A stretch of 25,866 nt of DNA from a virus: the IMG/VR virus record IMGVR_UViG_3300028802_000052, positions 1 through 25,866 of that record; one strand, given 5' to 3'. The notes under the pieces are model-generated. The model did not search any database. It saw only the letters and a program-made list of their open reading frames with translations, and was not told the origin of the DNA. The position numbers were made by a program, and so were the translations under genes. Shown here piece after piece: positions 13,885 through 22,263 of the stretch (position 1 is the stretch's first letter; each line of letters opens with the position of its first letter).

Positions 13885-15086
13885 GGGATCGGCACCACCG
13901 AGATCCGCGTCGTGTCGAGCGTGCCGATCTGCCGCTGCGTCACGGCGACGCTAGGGACGCCCGTTGCATAGTCAGACGACACGAGCGACACGCGACACTC
14001 GGCATTCAAGACGCCCGGCTGCTGCATCGCGACCGTGACGAACCTGCCCGCATAGACTGGGTCGCCTACGTCCAAGTACCCCGGCGATCCCGGCGTCTCA
14101 GCCGACGCGGCGATCGCATCTTTCATGGCTGCGTCGCCTCCGTAGTCTGCGGCGACTACAGTCACGCGTAACGCCACGTATACCGGGATCTCAGTAGGCC
14201 TGCTGAATCCGATCGTGTGCGGGATGCCTTCGCTATCCAGGATCACGACATTGATCGAGCCGTACGCCTGAATCCCCGCCGGCTTGTTTGCCCAAATCGT
14301 CGCCGCGATCGCTTGATCGTCAGTCGCGCCAATCTCCGAACGCACGACAGCTTCAAACGAGTGTCCCGGCAGGCCGTTTGCGTCCACGGCATCGGTCACG
14401 TTTTCGAGCACCGACACCGCGAGCACCGTGTCGAGCTGCAGAATGTCCGCGCGGATGCCGGCGACCGTGCCGCCGCCCTGCGTGGCGAGCTCATCTTGAC
14501 GGCGTATGCGGTACGCGGCATCGGATTCGATGTCGGTGCCGAGCTCGGCATCAAGCGCGTTCGTGACCGACGTCCAGCCCGAGATCAGCGTGTCGCGCTG
14601 CGTCAGCGTGCCCGCGTTCGCGGCAACCGGCCCCGTGGCCAGCGCTTGAAATGGGATGCTCAACGTCGCAGGTGCGCCGGTCGCATTCGTCATCGCGAAC
14701 GTGTTCGTAAACCGCGCTGCGGCGTTGCCTTGCACCGACGCTACGGCCGTCAGCGCCGGGATCGATGTCGAGGCCGCGAGCACCACCGTGCACAGCACAC
14801 GTGACGGCGTGGCAGGCTCGCGCAGGCTGTTAGTCAGGCTGTAGAGTTGGTCCTGCGCGTCGCCCGACGCTTGATCGGGATCCATCGCGTCATACAGGTT
14901 TTCGCCGAGCTCCCACAACTCGGCCAAGTCGCTCGCCACGATGCCGTTCAGCTGCCCGATCAAGCCGAATTGCGACGTGTCGATCGCCGGATCGATGTTC
15001 GCGCGCTGCTGTGCGACGAAAGACGCTTCGATATCCTGCAGTGTCTTTGCGACGAATCCCGCATCGGTCAGGCCGTAGACCGTCAT
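13881..15086 (-). CDS. Baseplate J-like wedge protein
   Basis: This 401-residue protein matches the Baseplate_J family (P2 gpJ, T4 gp6 relatives). The N terminus is helical (AIDTSQFGLIGQLNGIVASDLAELWELGENLYDAMDPDQASGDAQDQL, about 34-81). It is followed by a beta region and the characteristic segment DIESDAAYRIRRQDEL (about 184-199). The C-terminal part is alternating alpha/beta (VYVALRVTVVAADYGG, then RFVTVAMQQPGVLNAECRVSL). J proteins dimerise to form the inner iris of the baseplate wedge and trigger sheath contraction. It starts one base into the preceding gp25-like stop (TGATG) and ends in an ATGA overlap with the next gene. Confidence 0.92.
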   Translation of the reverse strand: MTVYGLTDAGFVAKTLQDIEASFVAQQRANIDPAIDTSQFGLIGQLNGIVASDLAELWELGENLYDAMDPDQASGDAQDQLYSLTNSLREPATPSRVLCTVVLAASTSIPALTAVASVQGNAAARFTNTFAMTNATGAPATLSIPFQALATGPVAANAGTLTQRDTLISGWTSVTNALDAELGTDIESDAAYRIRRQDELATQGGGTVAGIRADILQLDTVLAVSVLENVTDAVDANGLPGHSFEAVVRSEIGATDDQAIAATIWANKPAGIQAYGSINVVILDSEGIPHTIGFSRPTEIPVYVALRVTVVAADYGGDAAMKDAIAASAETPGSPGYLDVGDPVYAGRFVTVAMQQPGVLNAECRVSLVSSDYATGVPSVAVTQRQIGTLDTTRISVVPIP

Positions 15087-15460
15087 CAGCCGCCCCCTAT
15101 CGTCTCGGAAAGCGTCAGCATGCCTTCGCCCCCTGCGGAGTAGAGCACCGACGCTGTGACCGTCAGCACGCGCCGTAGGCCATCGAACGTGAAGCGCAGA
15201 TCGGTGACGTCTTTCACTCCCGGCGTCTCGCGCGAGGCCTTGGCATACAAGCCGCGCACGACCGTCATAGACGGGTTTTTGATCAGAATCAGATTCTGAT
15301 AGTCAATCCCAAGCGACCGATCGCGAAAGCATTCACCGAGGAAAAGCGTCAGGTGCGTTTGCCATGCCTGCGCGACTGCGGCAGCACCGGTCACGAGCTG
15401 CGCCTTACCGCCGATGAGTAGCAGGTCGTCAGTCGCGGGGTCGATCGCTAGGTCGCTCAC
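15086..15460 (-). CDS. gp25/gpW-like baseplate wedge protein
   Basis: This 124-residue protein has the size and pattern of GPW_gp25 domain wedge proteins. The N-terminal strand ...DLLLIGGKAQLVTGAAAVAQ leads to helix QAWQTHLTLFLGECFRDRSLGIDY. The C-terminal strands follow as VTDLRFTFDGLRRVLTVTASVLYS. gp25-like proteins nucleate sheath polymerisation at the baseplate. GTG 15460 is chosen because it forms a GTGA overlap with the upstream fibre stop; extension to 15523 would run into that gene. It sits before baseplate J as usual, but after an inserted fibre gene rather than directly after the spike. Confidence 0.85.
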   Translation of the reverse strand: MSDLAIDPATDDLLLIGGKAQLVTGAAAVAQAWQTHLTLFLGECFRDRSLGIDYQNLILIKNPSMTVVRGLYAKASRETPGVKDVTDLRFTFDGLRRVLTVTASVLYSAGGEGMLTLSETIGGG

Positions 15461-16746
15461 GTCAGCACCGTTCCTATGCTTGCCGCCCAGATTTCTCCGG
15501 GCGATGTCCCCCCACCGTTCCAACCACTGGCTATAAACAATTTCTGATCGCGTCTGCGCACATAACTAATATTGCCAAAGGTCCCCGACCCGCCCGGCAA
15601 TGGCGTTCCGCCCGGAACGCTCGTCATTTTGAAACGAACAATCGAGCCGTCCTTTAGAAAAGCCAGATCGGGCGCAAACGTTGACGCGGTGAAATTAGCA
15701 GACCCCATCGTTTGATATATGGCCGACTCTGTAACTAACATCGCGTTACCTGTGTTAGGGATGTCTGCCCCTAAATCCAAGGTGCGTGCCCAGGTGATGC
15801 CGTCCTGTGACTGATAGATTTTGGCCGTGGTCGCCGATTCCCAATTGAGCATCACGAAACCAACGCCTAACAGATAAGCGATATTCGGCATGATGCCATG
15901 CCGCACTGTCGCTGCAGGCAACGGGCGCACCGTCCACGTCACTCCATCCGGCGACGTATATACGTCACCGTTGCTGACTCCCCCATTAGGTGCGACGAAC
16001 AAACCCGCGCCGTATGCAATCGCCCCCGACATGACAACGGGCAAAGCGTTAGTGGTTAGCGTCCAGGTAACGCCCCCGTCTGTGCTTCGATTGAGATCGC
16101 GAGCTTCTAACTGCACGAGCACGCCCGAACCATTGTTCGCGATCATCCCTTGACCGTACACCCCGGAACCACTGGGCGTGATAGTCGACCATGCCGCGCC
16201 ATCCGCCGTCCAGCGCAGCGTTGACGCCACGCCGAAACCGATAAATCGCGACGATTGCGGCACCCACAGCACGCGCTGAATGTTCACCGCTACGGCTAGG
16301 CCCCATGCAGGAGACGCCAACACGTCAGGGTTTACCGACGTCGCTGTACTTGCGCCGCCCAGAACAACGATCAGCCGCCCAGTTAGAGGATCGGCCGCTG
16401 CCTGACCTAACTGCGCAGTCCCCGGCGGGATCGCGCCTTTATGCAGGTTGCAGAGCGCGAAGATCTCCGCGCGCACTTGCTCGCGGTAAAGCTTATTGTC
16501 TGTCGTATCCGCGCGCGTCGTCAGCGCTGCGATCTGCGTCGTGTGCGTGCCTAGCGTCGTCGTGTGGGAATCGACAGTCGTGTCAAACCACGTGGTCCAC
16601 AAGTGCACGAGGTTCTGCCAGTAGTTGAAAAACGACGCAGGCGGCTGCTCGCCCGGCACCCAGCCCTGCGCTTTTTTGCCGTCTGACGGCTCGAGGATCG
16701 ACGCTGCGCCGGTTGCCCATGTGGGGAGCTTGGAAGGTTTAGGCAT
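15457..16746 (-). CDS. Asp-box (BNR-like) tail fibre/receptor-binding protein
   Basis: This 429-residue protein begins with a module (8-50: LPTWATGA, GWVPGEQPPASFFNYWQNLV) shared with the 525-residue fibre. A short coiled-coil-like segment rich in Thr follows (about 55-90). The remainder has four Asp-box motifs: TADGAAW (180-186), STDGGVTW (221-228), SPDGVTW (265-271) and SQDGITW (313-319). Asp boxes mark beta-propeller repeats in sialidases and in binding proteins; with four visible and no sialidase catalytic set recognised, carbohydrate binding is safer than catalysis. The coding DNA is clearly more AT-rich than its neighbours. It lies between the spike and gp25 genes, an odd place for a fibre; a baseplate-tip adhesin is possible. 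Confidence 0.75.
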   Translation of the reverse strand: MPKPSKLPTWATGAASILEPSDGKKAQGWVPGEQPPASFFNYWQNLVHLWTTWFDTTVDSHTTTLGTHTTQIAALTTRADTTDNKLYREQVRAEIFALCNLHKGAIPPGTAQLGQAAADPLTGRLIVVLGGASTATSVNPDVLASPAWGLAVAVNIQRVLWVPQSSRFIGFGVASTLRWTADGAAWSTITPSGSGVYGQGMIANNGSGVLVQLEARDLNRSTDGGVTWTLTTNALPVVMSGAIAYGAGLFVAPNGGVSNGDVYTSPDGVTWTVRPLPAATVRHGIMPNIAYLLGVGFVMLNWESATTAKIYQSQDGITWARTLDLGADIPNTGNAMLVTESAIYQTMGSANFTASTFAPDLAFLKDGSIVRFKMTSVPGGTPLPGGSGTFGNISYVRRRDQKLFIASGWNGGGTSPGEIWAASIGTVLT

Positions 16747-16752
16747 GGCTGA

Positions 16753-17532
16753 TCAGGTCGCTTTCGTTTTGGTGGCGGCTACGCTTGCCGGCGTACTAGG
16801 CACGGTCGCCGGTCCGGGGGGCACGCCCAAGCCGCTCTGAAATGCAGCATCCATCACGGGCCCGCCCGCAAAACCAGGTCCGGACGTGCCGCCCGCTTTG
16901 AAGCCTGCCGATATCGCAGTGCTCAACGTCGCGAAGTCGTCTTTGATGCGATTGAGTTCGGTTAGCACTTTGCCGGCGAGCGCCACAAAGTCTGTGCCCG
17001 TCGTCGCCTCGGAGATCACTACGTCGCCGTTCGCTTTCCAGCGCTGCAGAATCTTCCCGCTCGTCGTGCCTATCACGACGTCCGCCGCGTCTACGCCCGT
17101 CAGCAGGCTCGCTCGCGGCGCGGGCCCGCACGGTAGCGCTATGGCCCCCTGCAGGCTGTGCGTCGCCACGTCGCCCGGCACGACGGCCGACTGTGCACCG
17201 CGGCGGGCCGACTCGATCCAAGCGTCTAGCGACCGCTCCGCAAACACTAAGAGCACGATGTCGCCGACCGCGATCGGTAGCGACACGAAGAAACCGCCGC
17301 CCTGCGCGTAGCCCACCGGGACCATGGGGATCACTGGGTAAGCCTCATTGATCGCGATGCCGTCTGCGTCCACCACGACCCGTTGCAGCGTCGGCAAGAC
17401 GTCGACGAACTGCCGCGCGTCTTTGCCATCACGCACGCCCACGATCTCCGCCGGCATGCACGTATGCACGTCCGCGAGTTCATCGCGGATGAACTCGACG
17501 TGCAAATCGACTGCCGATGGCAACACCGTCAC
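16753..17532 (-). CDS. Gp138_N-like baseplate central spike
   Basis: This 259-residue protein resembles spikes with a Gp138_N OB-like domain. The N-terminal half holds CMPAEIVGVRDGKDARQFVDVLPTLQ (25-50), then GFFVSLPIAVGDIVLLVFAERSLDAWI. A C-terminal beta segment follows (VVIGTTSGKILQRWKANGDVVI, about 151-172). The final 60 residues form a Gly/Pro-rich tail. The protein would trimerise at the tube tip and pierce the outer envelope. It begins at GTG 17530-17532, three bases after the hub stop. No lysozyme domain is present, unlike T4 gp5. Confidence 0.8.
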   Translation of the reverse strand: MTVLPSAVDLHVEFIRDELADVHTCMPAEIVGVRDGKDARQFVDVLPTLQRVVVDADGIAINEAYPVIPMVPVGYAQGGGFFVSLPIAVGDIVLLVFAERSLDAWIESARRGAQSAVVPGDVATHSLQGAIALPCGPAPRASLLTGVDAADVVIGTTSGKILQRWKANGDVVISEATTGTDFVALAGKVLTELNRIKDDFATLSTAISAGFKAGGTSGPGFAGGPVMDAAFQSGLGVPPGPATVPSTPASVAATKTKAT

Positions 17533-17535
17533 GGC

Positions 17536-18372
17536 TTAGCTACTCGCTTTCCGCTGCTCTGATTTCAGCTGCAGATCTACATACCAGTCTTTCGAGAAAG
17601 TTTGGCCCGTGTGCTTGGACACCTCGACCCGATAAAAGCCGCGCACGTGCTGCGACTCCACCTCGACGCGGCGGCCTGGATATAAATCCGGGATGATCAA
17701 CGTCCGCACGTCAACCAGGCCCTTGTTGCCCGGCTCGGGCGAGCCTATCAGCCCCGTCTGCGGCGTCAGCTTGACGGCGAGCTGTGACAGCGGCTCGCCA
17801 TAGTCGAGGAATTGCAGTTCATCATCCTGCACCGACCATTCGAGGCCGCAGCTCGCGGCGATGCGGTCGATCTCATCCTCGACCGAGCCCGCCAGCGCGT
17901 AGCCGTTGAAGTACTGCGTGGCTGCAGTGCCGGCGATCTTCGCCTCGACCACGCGCTGCGCAGAGTTCCCGAGCTTGAGGCCCATCGCCTTGGCGGCGTC
18001 TTCCAGCACCTTACCCACCGACGCACCGGGCGCGAATGACTTCACGATGCGCGCCTTGCGTGCACGCCTGCCGGCGTCGGACGTGATCGCCGTGATCCAA
18101 TCAGACCCGTCACGCGTCGATGACGCATCGCGCAAATCGCCGCGGAAAAGCAGCGACGTCGCCCCGGCGTAGCCCGCCTCGAGCGACACATACACGCTTT
18201 CCATTTCCTGCAGCCGCTTGCGGTGATCGGCGTTCAGGTTCCACACGCGGATCTCCGCGCTGTTAGGCGTCTTTGACGACAGCGACCGCTCGATCTGAAA
18301 CGAAAGATCGAAACCGTCGAGCTTCAGATCCGCCACCTGCAGCGACACCTGACGATTGAAAAGCGTACTCAC
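17536..18372 (-). CDS. Baseplate hub protein (gp27/gpD-like)
   Basis: This 278-residue protein (start VSTLFNRQVSLQVADLKLDG) has the hub pattern: an opening beta domain with FDLSFQIERSLSSKTPNSAEIRVWNL, a central region (SWITAITSDAGRR, SFAPGASVGKVLEDAAKAMGL), a second barrel-like part (SVEDEIDRIAASCGLEWSV, LQFLDYG) and a C-terminal strand region with GFYRVEVSKHTG. Hubs form trimers linking tube and spike. GTG 18372 is supported by its GTGA overlap with the plug stop; the frame upstream to 18549 is Arg/Pro-rich and reads through the plug gene. Order plug-hub-spike matches simple contractile tails. Confidence 0.85.
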   Translation of the reverse strand: MSTLFNRQVSLQVADLKLDGFDLSFQIERSLSSKTPNSAEIRVWNLNADHRKRLQEMESVYVSLEAGYAGATSLLFRGDLRDASSTRDGSDWITAITSDAGRRARKARIVKSFAPGASVGKVLEDAAKAMGLKLGNSAQRVVEAKIAGTAATQYFNGYALAGSVEDEIDRIAASCGLEWSVQDDELQFLDYGEPLSQLAVKLTPQTGLIGSPEPGNKGLVDVRTLIIPDLYPGRRVEVESQHVRGFYRVEVSKHTGQTFSKDWYVDLQLKSEQRKASS

Positions 18373-18725
18373 GGCGGCATCGCCCCCGTTAGCCCGTAGT
18401 TCAGCACGTCGAGCCCCGGCAGGTAGAACAGGCACCACCGGTCTCCGAAACCGTCCCGTGTGACCGGCTCCGCGGGCCCCGCTAGGTCGATGAGCACCAG
18501 GTCGCCGGGCGGCCTGTGCGGGGCGTGACAGCGCCGCAAGAGCGGCCACGCAGTCACCAGTGCGACCGACAGCGCGATCGGCTCATCGTCCAGCGTGCGC
18601 AGATCCATGTGCCACGTCTGCGACCGGTCAGACCAGCGGAACCGGAACGAGTACGTCACGCCGTCTAGATCTGACTGCTGCGTCACTAGCGGGTGCGTCG
18701 TCGTCTTGAGCCGCTGCAGCGTCAT
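18369..18725 (-). CDS. Baseplate plug protein
   Basis: This 118-residue protein includes DLDGVTYSFRFRWSDRSQTWHMDL (19-42) and later GDLVLIDL and FGDRWCLFYLPGLDVLNY. It matches the small plug family (DUF6983-like, as in cyanophage Pam3) that sits under the Dit-like ring. It starts three bases after the Dit-like gene and ends in a GTGA overlap with the hub gene. Confidence 0.78.
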   Translation of the reverse strand: MTLQRLKTTTHPLVTQQSDLDGVTYSFRFRWSDRSQTWHMDLRTLDDEPIALSVALVTAWPLLRRCHAPHRPPGDLVLIDLAGPAEPVTRDGFGDRWCLFYLPGLDVLNYGLTGAMPP

Positions 18726-18728
18726 ACG

Positions 18729-19613
18729 TCAAAATCCAATATTGAAAGGGTTTCCGAGCCGCTGATACACGCCTGACAGCCCGTCTGTTTTGATCACGGT
18801 CAGAAACGAGTGATCCGCTTGCTCTTGTGCCGGTGCGGACAGTGACGCCGTGGGCGTCGGCTCGGTCGTCTGCTTGCCCCGTGATTCGCCTGACTGCCCG
18901 CGTGACTCCGATGGATCCACGACCGTTTCTGACGACACGAGCCGCATCACTTTGCACGTCGCCGTAAACGACAGCGACTGCGGCCCATGCTTGCCCGAGC
19001 GCTCGAACTCGAGATCCTGCAGCGCGACCGAATCGTAAACCTCGAGGCCCGTGATCAGCTGCACAGGTTCAGCGAGCTCGACCACGCGGCACAGCGCGTC
19101 ATACACGGCACGCACGCGGTCGAAATCCTCGGTGAAGCGCAGCCCTGCCCAGTGGACGAACTGCTCGGCCCCGCGCTGCACGTGGTGGAGCTCCATCGCG
19201 TATTCACGCCGCGGCAGCGATATGGGCAGGCCTAGCGCGCCCGTGATCGCTCCTGCCAGCGACGACGCCTGCCCGAATCCGGGGATCATGTCGAGGCCGT
19301 ACGTCGTCGGCTCGCCTTGAATCGTCATCGTGTGCGGCGGGATCCGCGGCAGCGGGTTAGCCGGCACGCGCAGCGAAAACGCCTGCGTGTCCACCTGCGC
19401 CGTGCCCGCGTGCGTCTGCGGTAGCTCGAGCGGGTGGTTAGTCACGAGGCCTTCAATGCGGATCGTGCGGGGCGTGGGCCGTATGTGATCGGTGATGCCG
19501 ATGCCGTCTTCCACGGGATGATCGGTGACGTCTGCGCCGATCGAATGCGACTCACTGATCGACACGTCGATCCACGCGGGCCCGATTTCTACGTGTGTGG
19601 GCTGCTTGGCCAT
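18729..19613 (-). CDS. Dit-like baseplate/tube initiator protein
   Basis: This 294-residue protein has the opening region WIDVSISESHSIGADVTDHPVEDGIGITDHIRPTPRTIRIEGLVTNHPL (14-62). That is the sheet and loop pattern of Dit-like N-terminal domains of contractile tails. A second part (EQFVHWAGLRFTEDFDRVRAVYDALCRVVE) precedes the beta region TGLEVYDSVALQDLEFER. The C terminus after about 225 is Ser/Glu/Gln-rich and likely flexible. Dit proteins form the ring joining tube, TMP end and hub. It begins just three bases after the tape measure stop. Confidence 0.82.
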   Translation of the reverse strand: MAKQPTHVEIGPAWIDVSISESHSIGADVTDHPVEDGIGITDHIRPTPRTIRIEGLVTNHPLELPQTHAGTAQVDTQAFSLRVPANPLPRIPPHTMTIQGEPTTYGLDMIPGFGQASSLAGAITGALGLPISLPRREYAMELHHVQRGAEQFVHWAGLRFTEDFDRVRAVYDALCRVVELAEPVQLITGLEVYDSVALQDLEFERSGKHGPQSLSFTATCKVMRLVSSETVVDPSESRGQSGESRGKQTTEPTPTASLSAPAQEQADHSFLTVIKTDGLSGVYQRLGNPFNIGF

Positions 19614-19616
19614 GCG

Positions 19617-21632
19617 TCATGTCCCCCCACGCCGCGGGATCGCTGCCGCCGCGCGCTTGCGTTGATCGTCGAATGACTTGTCGACCGTTTTCTTGATGAG
19701 CTCGGGGTCGCCGTGGATGTTGATCACGGGCGCGGGCATCGACACGTTGACCGACATGTTTTCGGGCATCGTCGACGCCCCCGGCGCAGCTGCCGAGGCC
19801 TCGAGAGCCGCCGCCGCGTAGTCGCTGATCGATTCGGTCGCGGCCCCGACGTCGTACTGGCCCGGCAGCGTCGATGCGCCGCCCGATGCCGCCGTTAGCG
19901 CCGCAATCCGTGCCGCTTCCGCTTCCGGTGTGCTCGACCATTCGGGGGACTTGAGTGCCTCTGCGTTTTCCCGCGCCTTGCGTCGCGCCTTGGCTGACCA
20001 CGCCGTGCCCGGCGTCATCTCGACGCCGGCAGCTGCCGCGGCTGCCGCTTGCTCTTGCTGGTAAAGCTCCTCGGCGTCTTCGCGCTCTTGCTTGCGTCGC
20101 CGGATGCCTTCGCGCCTCGTTTCCTCACGGCCTCGACGTCGGTCGCGGTCGAACTGGTCCTGCTCCGACGATTCTTTGCCGTACGCATCCGCGCCCGAGC
20201 CGCGCGTCTTGGCGTATTGGTAGCTCTTGCGCTCCATTTCCTTCACGTCGAGCAAGAGGCCCTTGGCGTGCATCGCGCGGATATATTTGTTCTGCGCGTC
20301 AATGATCGGATTCATCAGCCAGTCATCGACCTTGTCTTTGAACGCGGCGAGATCTGCGCCGCGATCCTGATTCGGGCCCGCGAAGCGGTTTTCAATCAGA
20401 TCGAAAGCCCCGTCGAGATCACCCAGCTGCTGGACTAGCTCAGACACATACCCGATCGACCGCTCGATCGTTGCGTTGAGTTTCTTGAAAAACGTGATCG
20501 TGCCTTCAATCAGCTTGTTCGTCGTGCCGATGCCGAATGACTTGTCGAGCCATTCGCCGATCACGGTTTTGCCGCCGCGAAATAGGTTCCAAAGCTCATC
20601 AATGAGCAGAACCATCGCGCCGATCATCATCAGCGGCACCGCGAACGCCAGCAGCGTTTCTCGCCCGAGCCACACCACCACGGCGCCCAGCGCGAGAAAT
20701 GCCGACTCTAAAACCTTCGTGCCCAAGCGCGCCTCATTGAACCACTTGATCAGCTCGCGCCCAGCTCGCACGAGCTTTTCGAACGCCGGGATCGCCTTGC
20801 GGGCCATGTCGATGCCAAGCGTTTTGATCTGCGCCTGCAGTGCTTTTGTCGCGTTCGCGAAACCTTCACCCGTACGCGCAGCATCGCCCTGCGCTTGCTT
20901 GGTGCGGGCCATGATCGCCTGGTAGCGGAGCTCGGTTTTCTCCGCGACCGTCATTTGCGTGACTTTTTTCTTGATGCCTTGCGAGTGCGCTATCTCCGCA
21001 AGCGTCGAGTCATTCAAGACCACGCCGTAACGCTTGAGTGACTCGTATTCGCCCGTCAGGCCGGACCGTAAGGCCAACATCGCGTCTTGGTCGGACGTAT
21101 TGAAAAACGATGCAAGGTCGACTGCTAGGCCTGACAATGATTCGGCCATCAGCCGCGCTTGATCTTGTGTCTTCGTGATCGGCCCGAGCACCGAGCCGAG
21201 CCGCGCGGAATATGCCTGCAGGTCGTATGCGGAACGGCCCATCGCCTCGCCCATGGCGTGCGACCATTCGTCCACCTGCTTGGCACCTTCGGTTCCGAAG
21301 ATCTGCCCGATCGCCGATGCCGTTTCATTCGCGTCCGACGCGAGCTGCACGAACTCGTTCAGCTTCGCGCCGATGCCCAGCGCCGCGAGCTGCCGCCCGA
21401 GCATGGCGAAGGTTTCATTCAGCTTGGACGCGGCTTGCTGCGTCTCGTTTACGGCCTTCGTGGTGTCTTTGGCGGTTTGCTCGGGCGCGCTCATGCCCGA
21501 CTTGGGCGCCCCGCTCGAGCTGCCCGACGTCAGCGACTTGTGCAGATCTTCGATCTGCTTTTCCGCCTTGCGAAAAGACTCCTGGTCGACCACGAAACCC
21601 AGCCGCGTGATCAGCTCGCGTACCACCGTCAT
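19617..21632 (-). CDS. Tail tape measure protein
   Basis: This 671-residue protein is mostly helical, with an N-terminal coiled region (5-80), repeated ASDANETASAIGQIFG-type motifs, a long hydrophobic stretch at about 308-345 (FLALGAVVVWLGRE, AFAVPLMMIGAMVLLI) and a charged C-terminal half (RRRGREETRREGIRRRKQER, about 493-512). Tape measures set tail length; at roughly 1.5 angstrom per residue this predicts about 100 nm, a short-to-medium tail. The hydrophobic stretch may help membrane penetration. Start ATG 21630-21632 overlaps the stop of the frameshifted chaperone (ATGA), which fixes the start. Confidence 0.92.
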   Translation of the reverse strand: MTVVRELITRLGFVVDQESFRKAEKQIEDLHKSLTSGSSSGAPKSGMSAPEQTAKDTTKAVNETQQAASKLNETFAMLGRQLAALGIGAKLNEFVQLASDANETASAIGQIFGTEGAKQVDEWSHAMGEAMGRSAYDLQAYSARLGSVLGPITKTQDQARLMAESLSGLAVDLASFFNTSDQDAMLALRSGLTGEYESLKRYGVVLNDSTLAEIAHSQGIKKKVTQMTVAEKTELRYQAIMARTKQAQGDAARTGEGFANATKALQAQIKTLGIDMARKAIPAFEKLVRAGRELIKWFNEARLGTKVLESAFLALGAVVVWLGRETLLAFAVPLMMIGAMVLLIDELWNLFRGGKTVIGEWLDKSFGIGTTNKLIEGTITFFKKLNATIERSIGYVSELVQQLGDLDGAFDLIENRFAGPNQDRGADLAAFKDKVDDWLMNPIIDAQNKYIRAMHAKGLLLDVKEMERKSYQYAKTRGSGADAYGKESSEQDQFDRDRRRGREETRREGIRRRKQEREDAEELYQQEQAAAAAAAGVEMTPGTAWSAKARRKARENAEALKSPEWSSTPEAEAARIAALTAASGGASTLPGQYDVGAATESISDYAAAALEASAAAPGASTMPENMSVNVSMPAPVINIHGDPELIKKTVDKSFDDQRKRAAAAIPRRGGT

Positions 21633-21868
21633 CGGGGCGCCCTCGCTACACGTCGATCGAGTTCTTCGTACATGTCGAGCACGGCGTGCGCCTCGTAAAG
21701 GTCGTCAAGCGACCACTGGGTTTGAACGGTGATCAGGCTGTCGGAGTAGTGCTCGCTGCTGGCGATCCGGTGGATATCCCAGTCGATGTCGGTAGGGGCT
21801 GCAACACTGATAGGAGCTTGGTCAAACGCCCGAGCAGCCCGCTTGCGCTGCTCGACACGGCGAAAAAA
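21629..21868 (-). CDS. -1 frameshift extension of the tail assembly chaperone
   Basis: After slippage at 21868-21862 the -1 frame continues for 77 codons from CGC (21862-21860) to TGA (21631-21629), giving a 210-residue fused product. The extension reads RRVEQRKRAARAFD, then ISVAAPTDIDWDIHRIASSEHYSD and WSLDDLYEAHAVLDMYEEL, a charged, clearly protein-like sequence. The zero-frame tail instead is a Ser/Thr/Pro-rich 42 residues. Its stop overlaps the tape measure start as ATGA, and this reading fills what would otherwise be a 100-base gap. Fused GT-type chaperones coat the tape measure during tail assembly. No separate start codon or SD serves this frame. Confidence 0.85.
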   Translation of the reverse strand, partial: FFRRVEQRKRAARAFDQAPISVAAPTDIDWDIHRIASSEHYSDSLITVQTQWSLDDLYEAHAVLDMYEELDRRVARAPR

Positions 21869-22260
21869 CTCGCAAAATTTACCTCACAGCAGTACCGCAG
21901 CCACGCGAACATCTCGTCATACCGGCCCGCGAAATGGTCGTCATAGACGTCGGACAAGCGCAGCTCGACGTCGCGCGATTTGACGACGATCGTGTACGTC
22001 GCGAACTCATCGCAGATCGCAGACAAGTCGTCGTCATTCAGCCGCAAGCACAGGTCATGTAGCCCGTCTGCGATCCCGAGCGCGAGCCCCCCGTCGAAGG
22101 TTTGGTCTTTGCTGCGCCCGAGCCCGCCCACGAAAGACCCCGCACCAGGCCCCACGAGGCGCACGAACCGCACCAGCATCGACCGCCCACGCTTAGCGGG
22201 CAGTTGTGTCACGCGGTACGTCACGCCGCCGATGCGCTTTTCTTTGGCCTCAATCGCCAC
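21733..22260 (-). CDS. Tail assembly chaperone (zero-frame, G-type)
   Basis: This 175-residue protein lies between tube and tape measure, the standard chaperone position. It has a beta-rich start (KRIGGVTYRVTQLPAKRG), a helix (ADGLHDLCLRLNDDDLSAICDEFA) and FAWLRYCCEVNFASFF (118-133), where the slippery heptamer falls. After F133 the zero frame gives a low-complexity Ser/Thr/Pro tail to its stop. It begins with GTG 22260, three bases after the tube stop. The shorter product is normally made in excess over the frameshifted form. Confidence 0.85.
   Translation of the reverse strand: MAIEAKEKRIGGVTYRVTQLPAKRGRSMLVRFVRLVGPGAGSFVGGLGRSKDQTFDGGLALGIADGLHDLCLRLNDDDLSAICDEFATYTIVVKSRDVELRLSDVYDDHFAGRYDEMFAWLRYCCEVNFASFFAVSSSASGLLGRLTKLLSVLQPLPTSTGISTGSPAASTTPTA
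21862..21868 (-). promoter_or_regulatory. Slippery heptamer T TTT TTC for programmed -1 frameshift
   Basis: On the minus strand, zero-frame codons AGT TTT TTC place a perfect X XXY YYZ heptamer (T TTT TTC) at codons 131-133 of the chaperone. After a -1 slip both tRNAs re-pair with TTT. This is the usual arrangement in tail chaperone genes of siphoviruses and myoviruses. No strong downstream stem or upstream SD was confirmed by eye. Confidence 0.85.
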
Positions 22261-22263
22261 GCG

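Noticed and set aside
15457-16746. Active sialidase
   Set aside because: Asp boxes alone are structural; the FRIP motif and catalytic Tyr/Glu set were not seen.
18373-18549. Extension of the hub protein into the plug gene
   Set aside because: Arg/Pro-rich; GTG 18372 makes a GTGA overlap as elsewhere in this operon.
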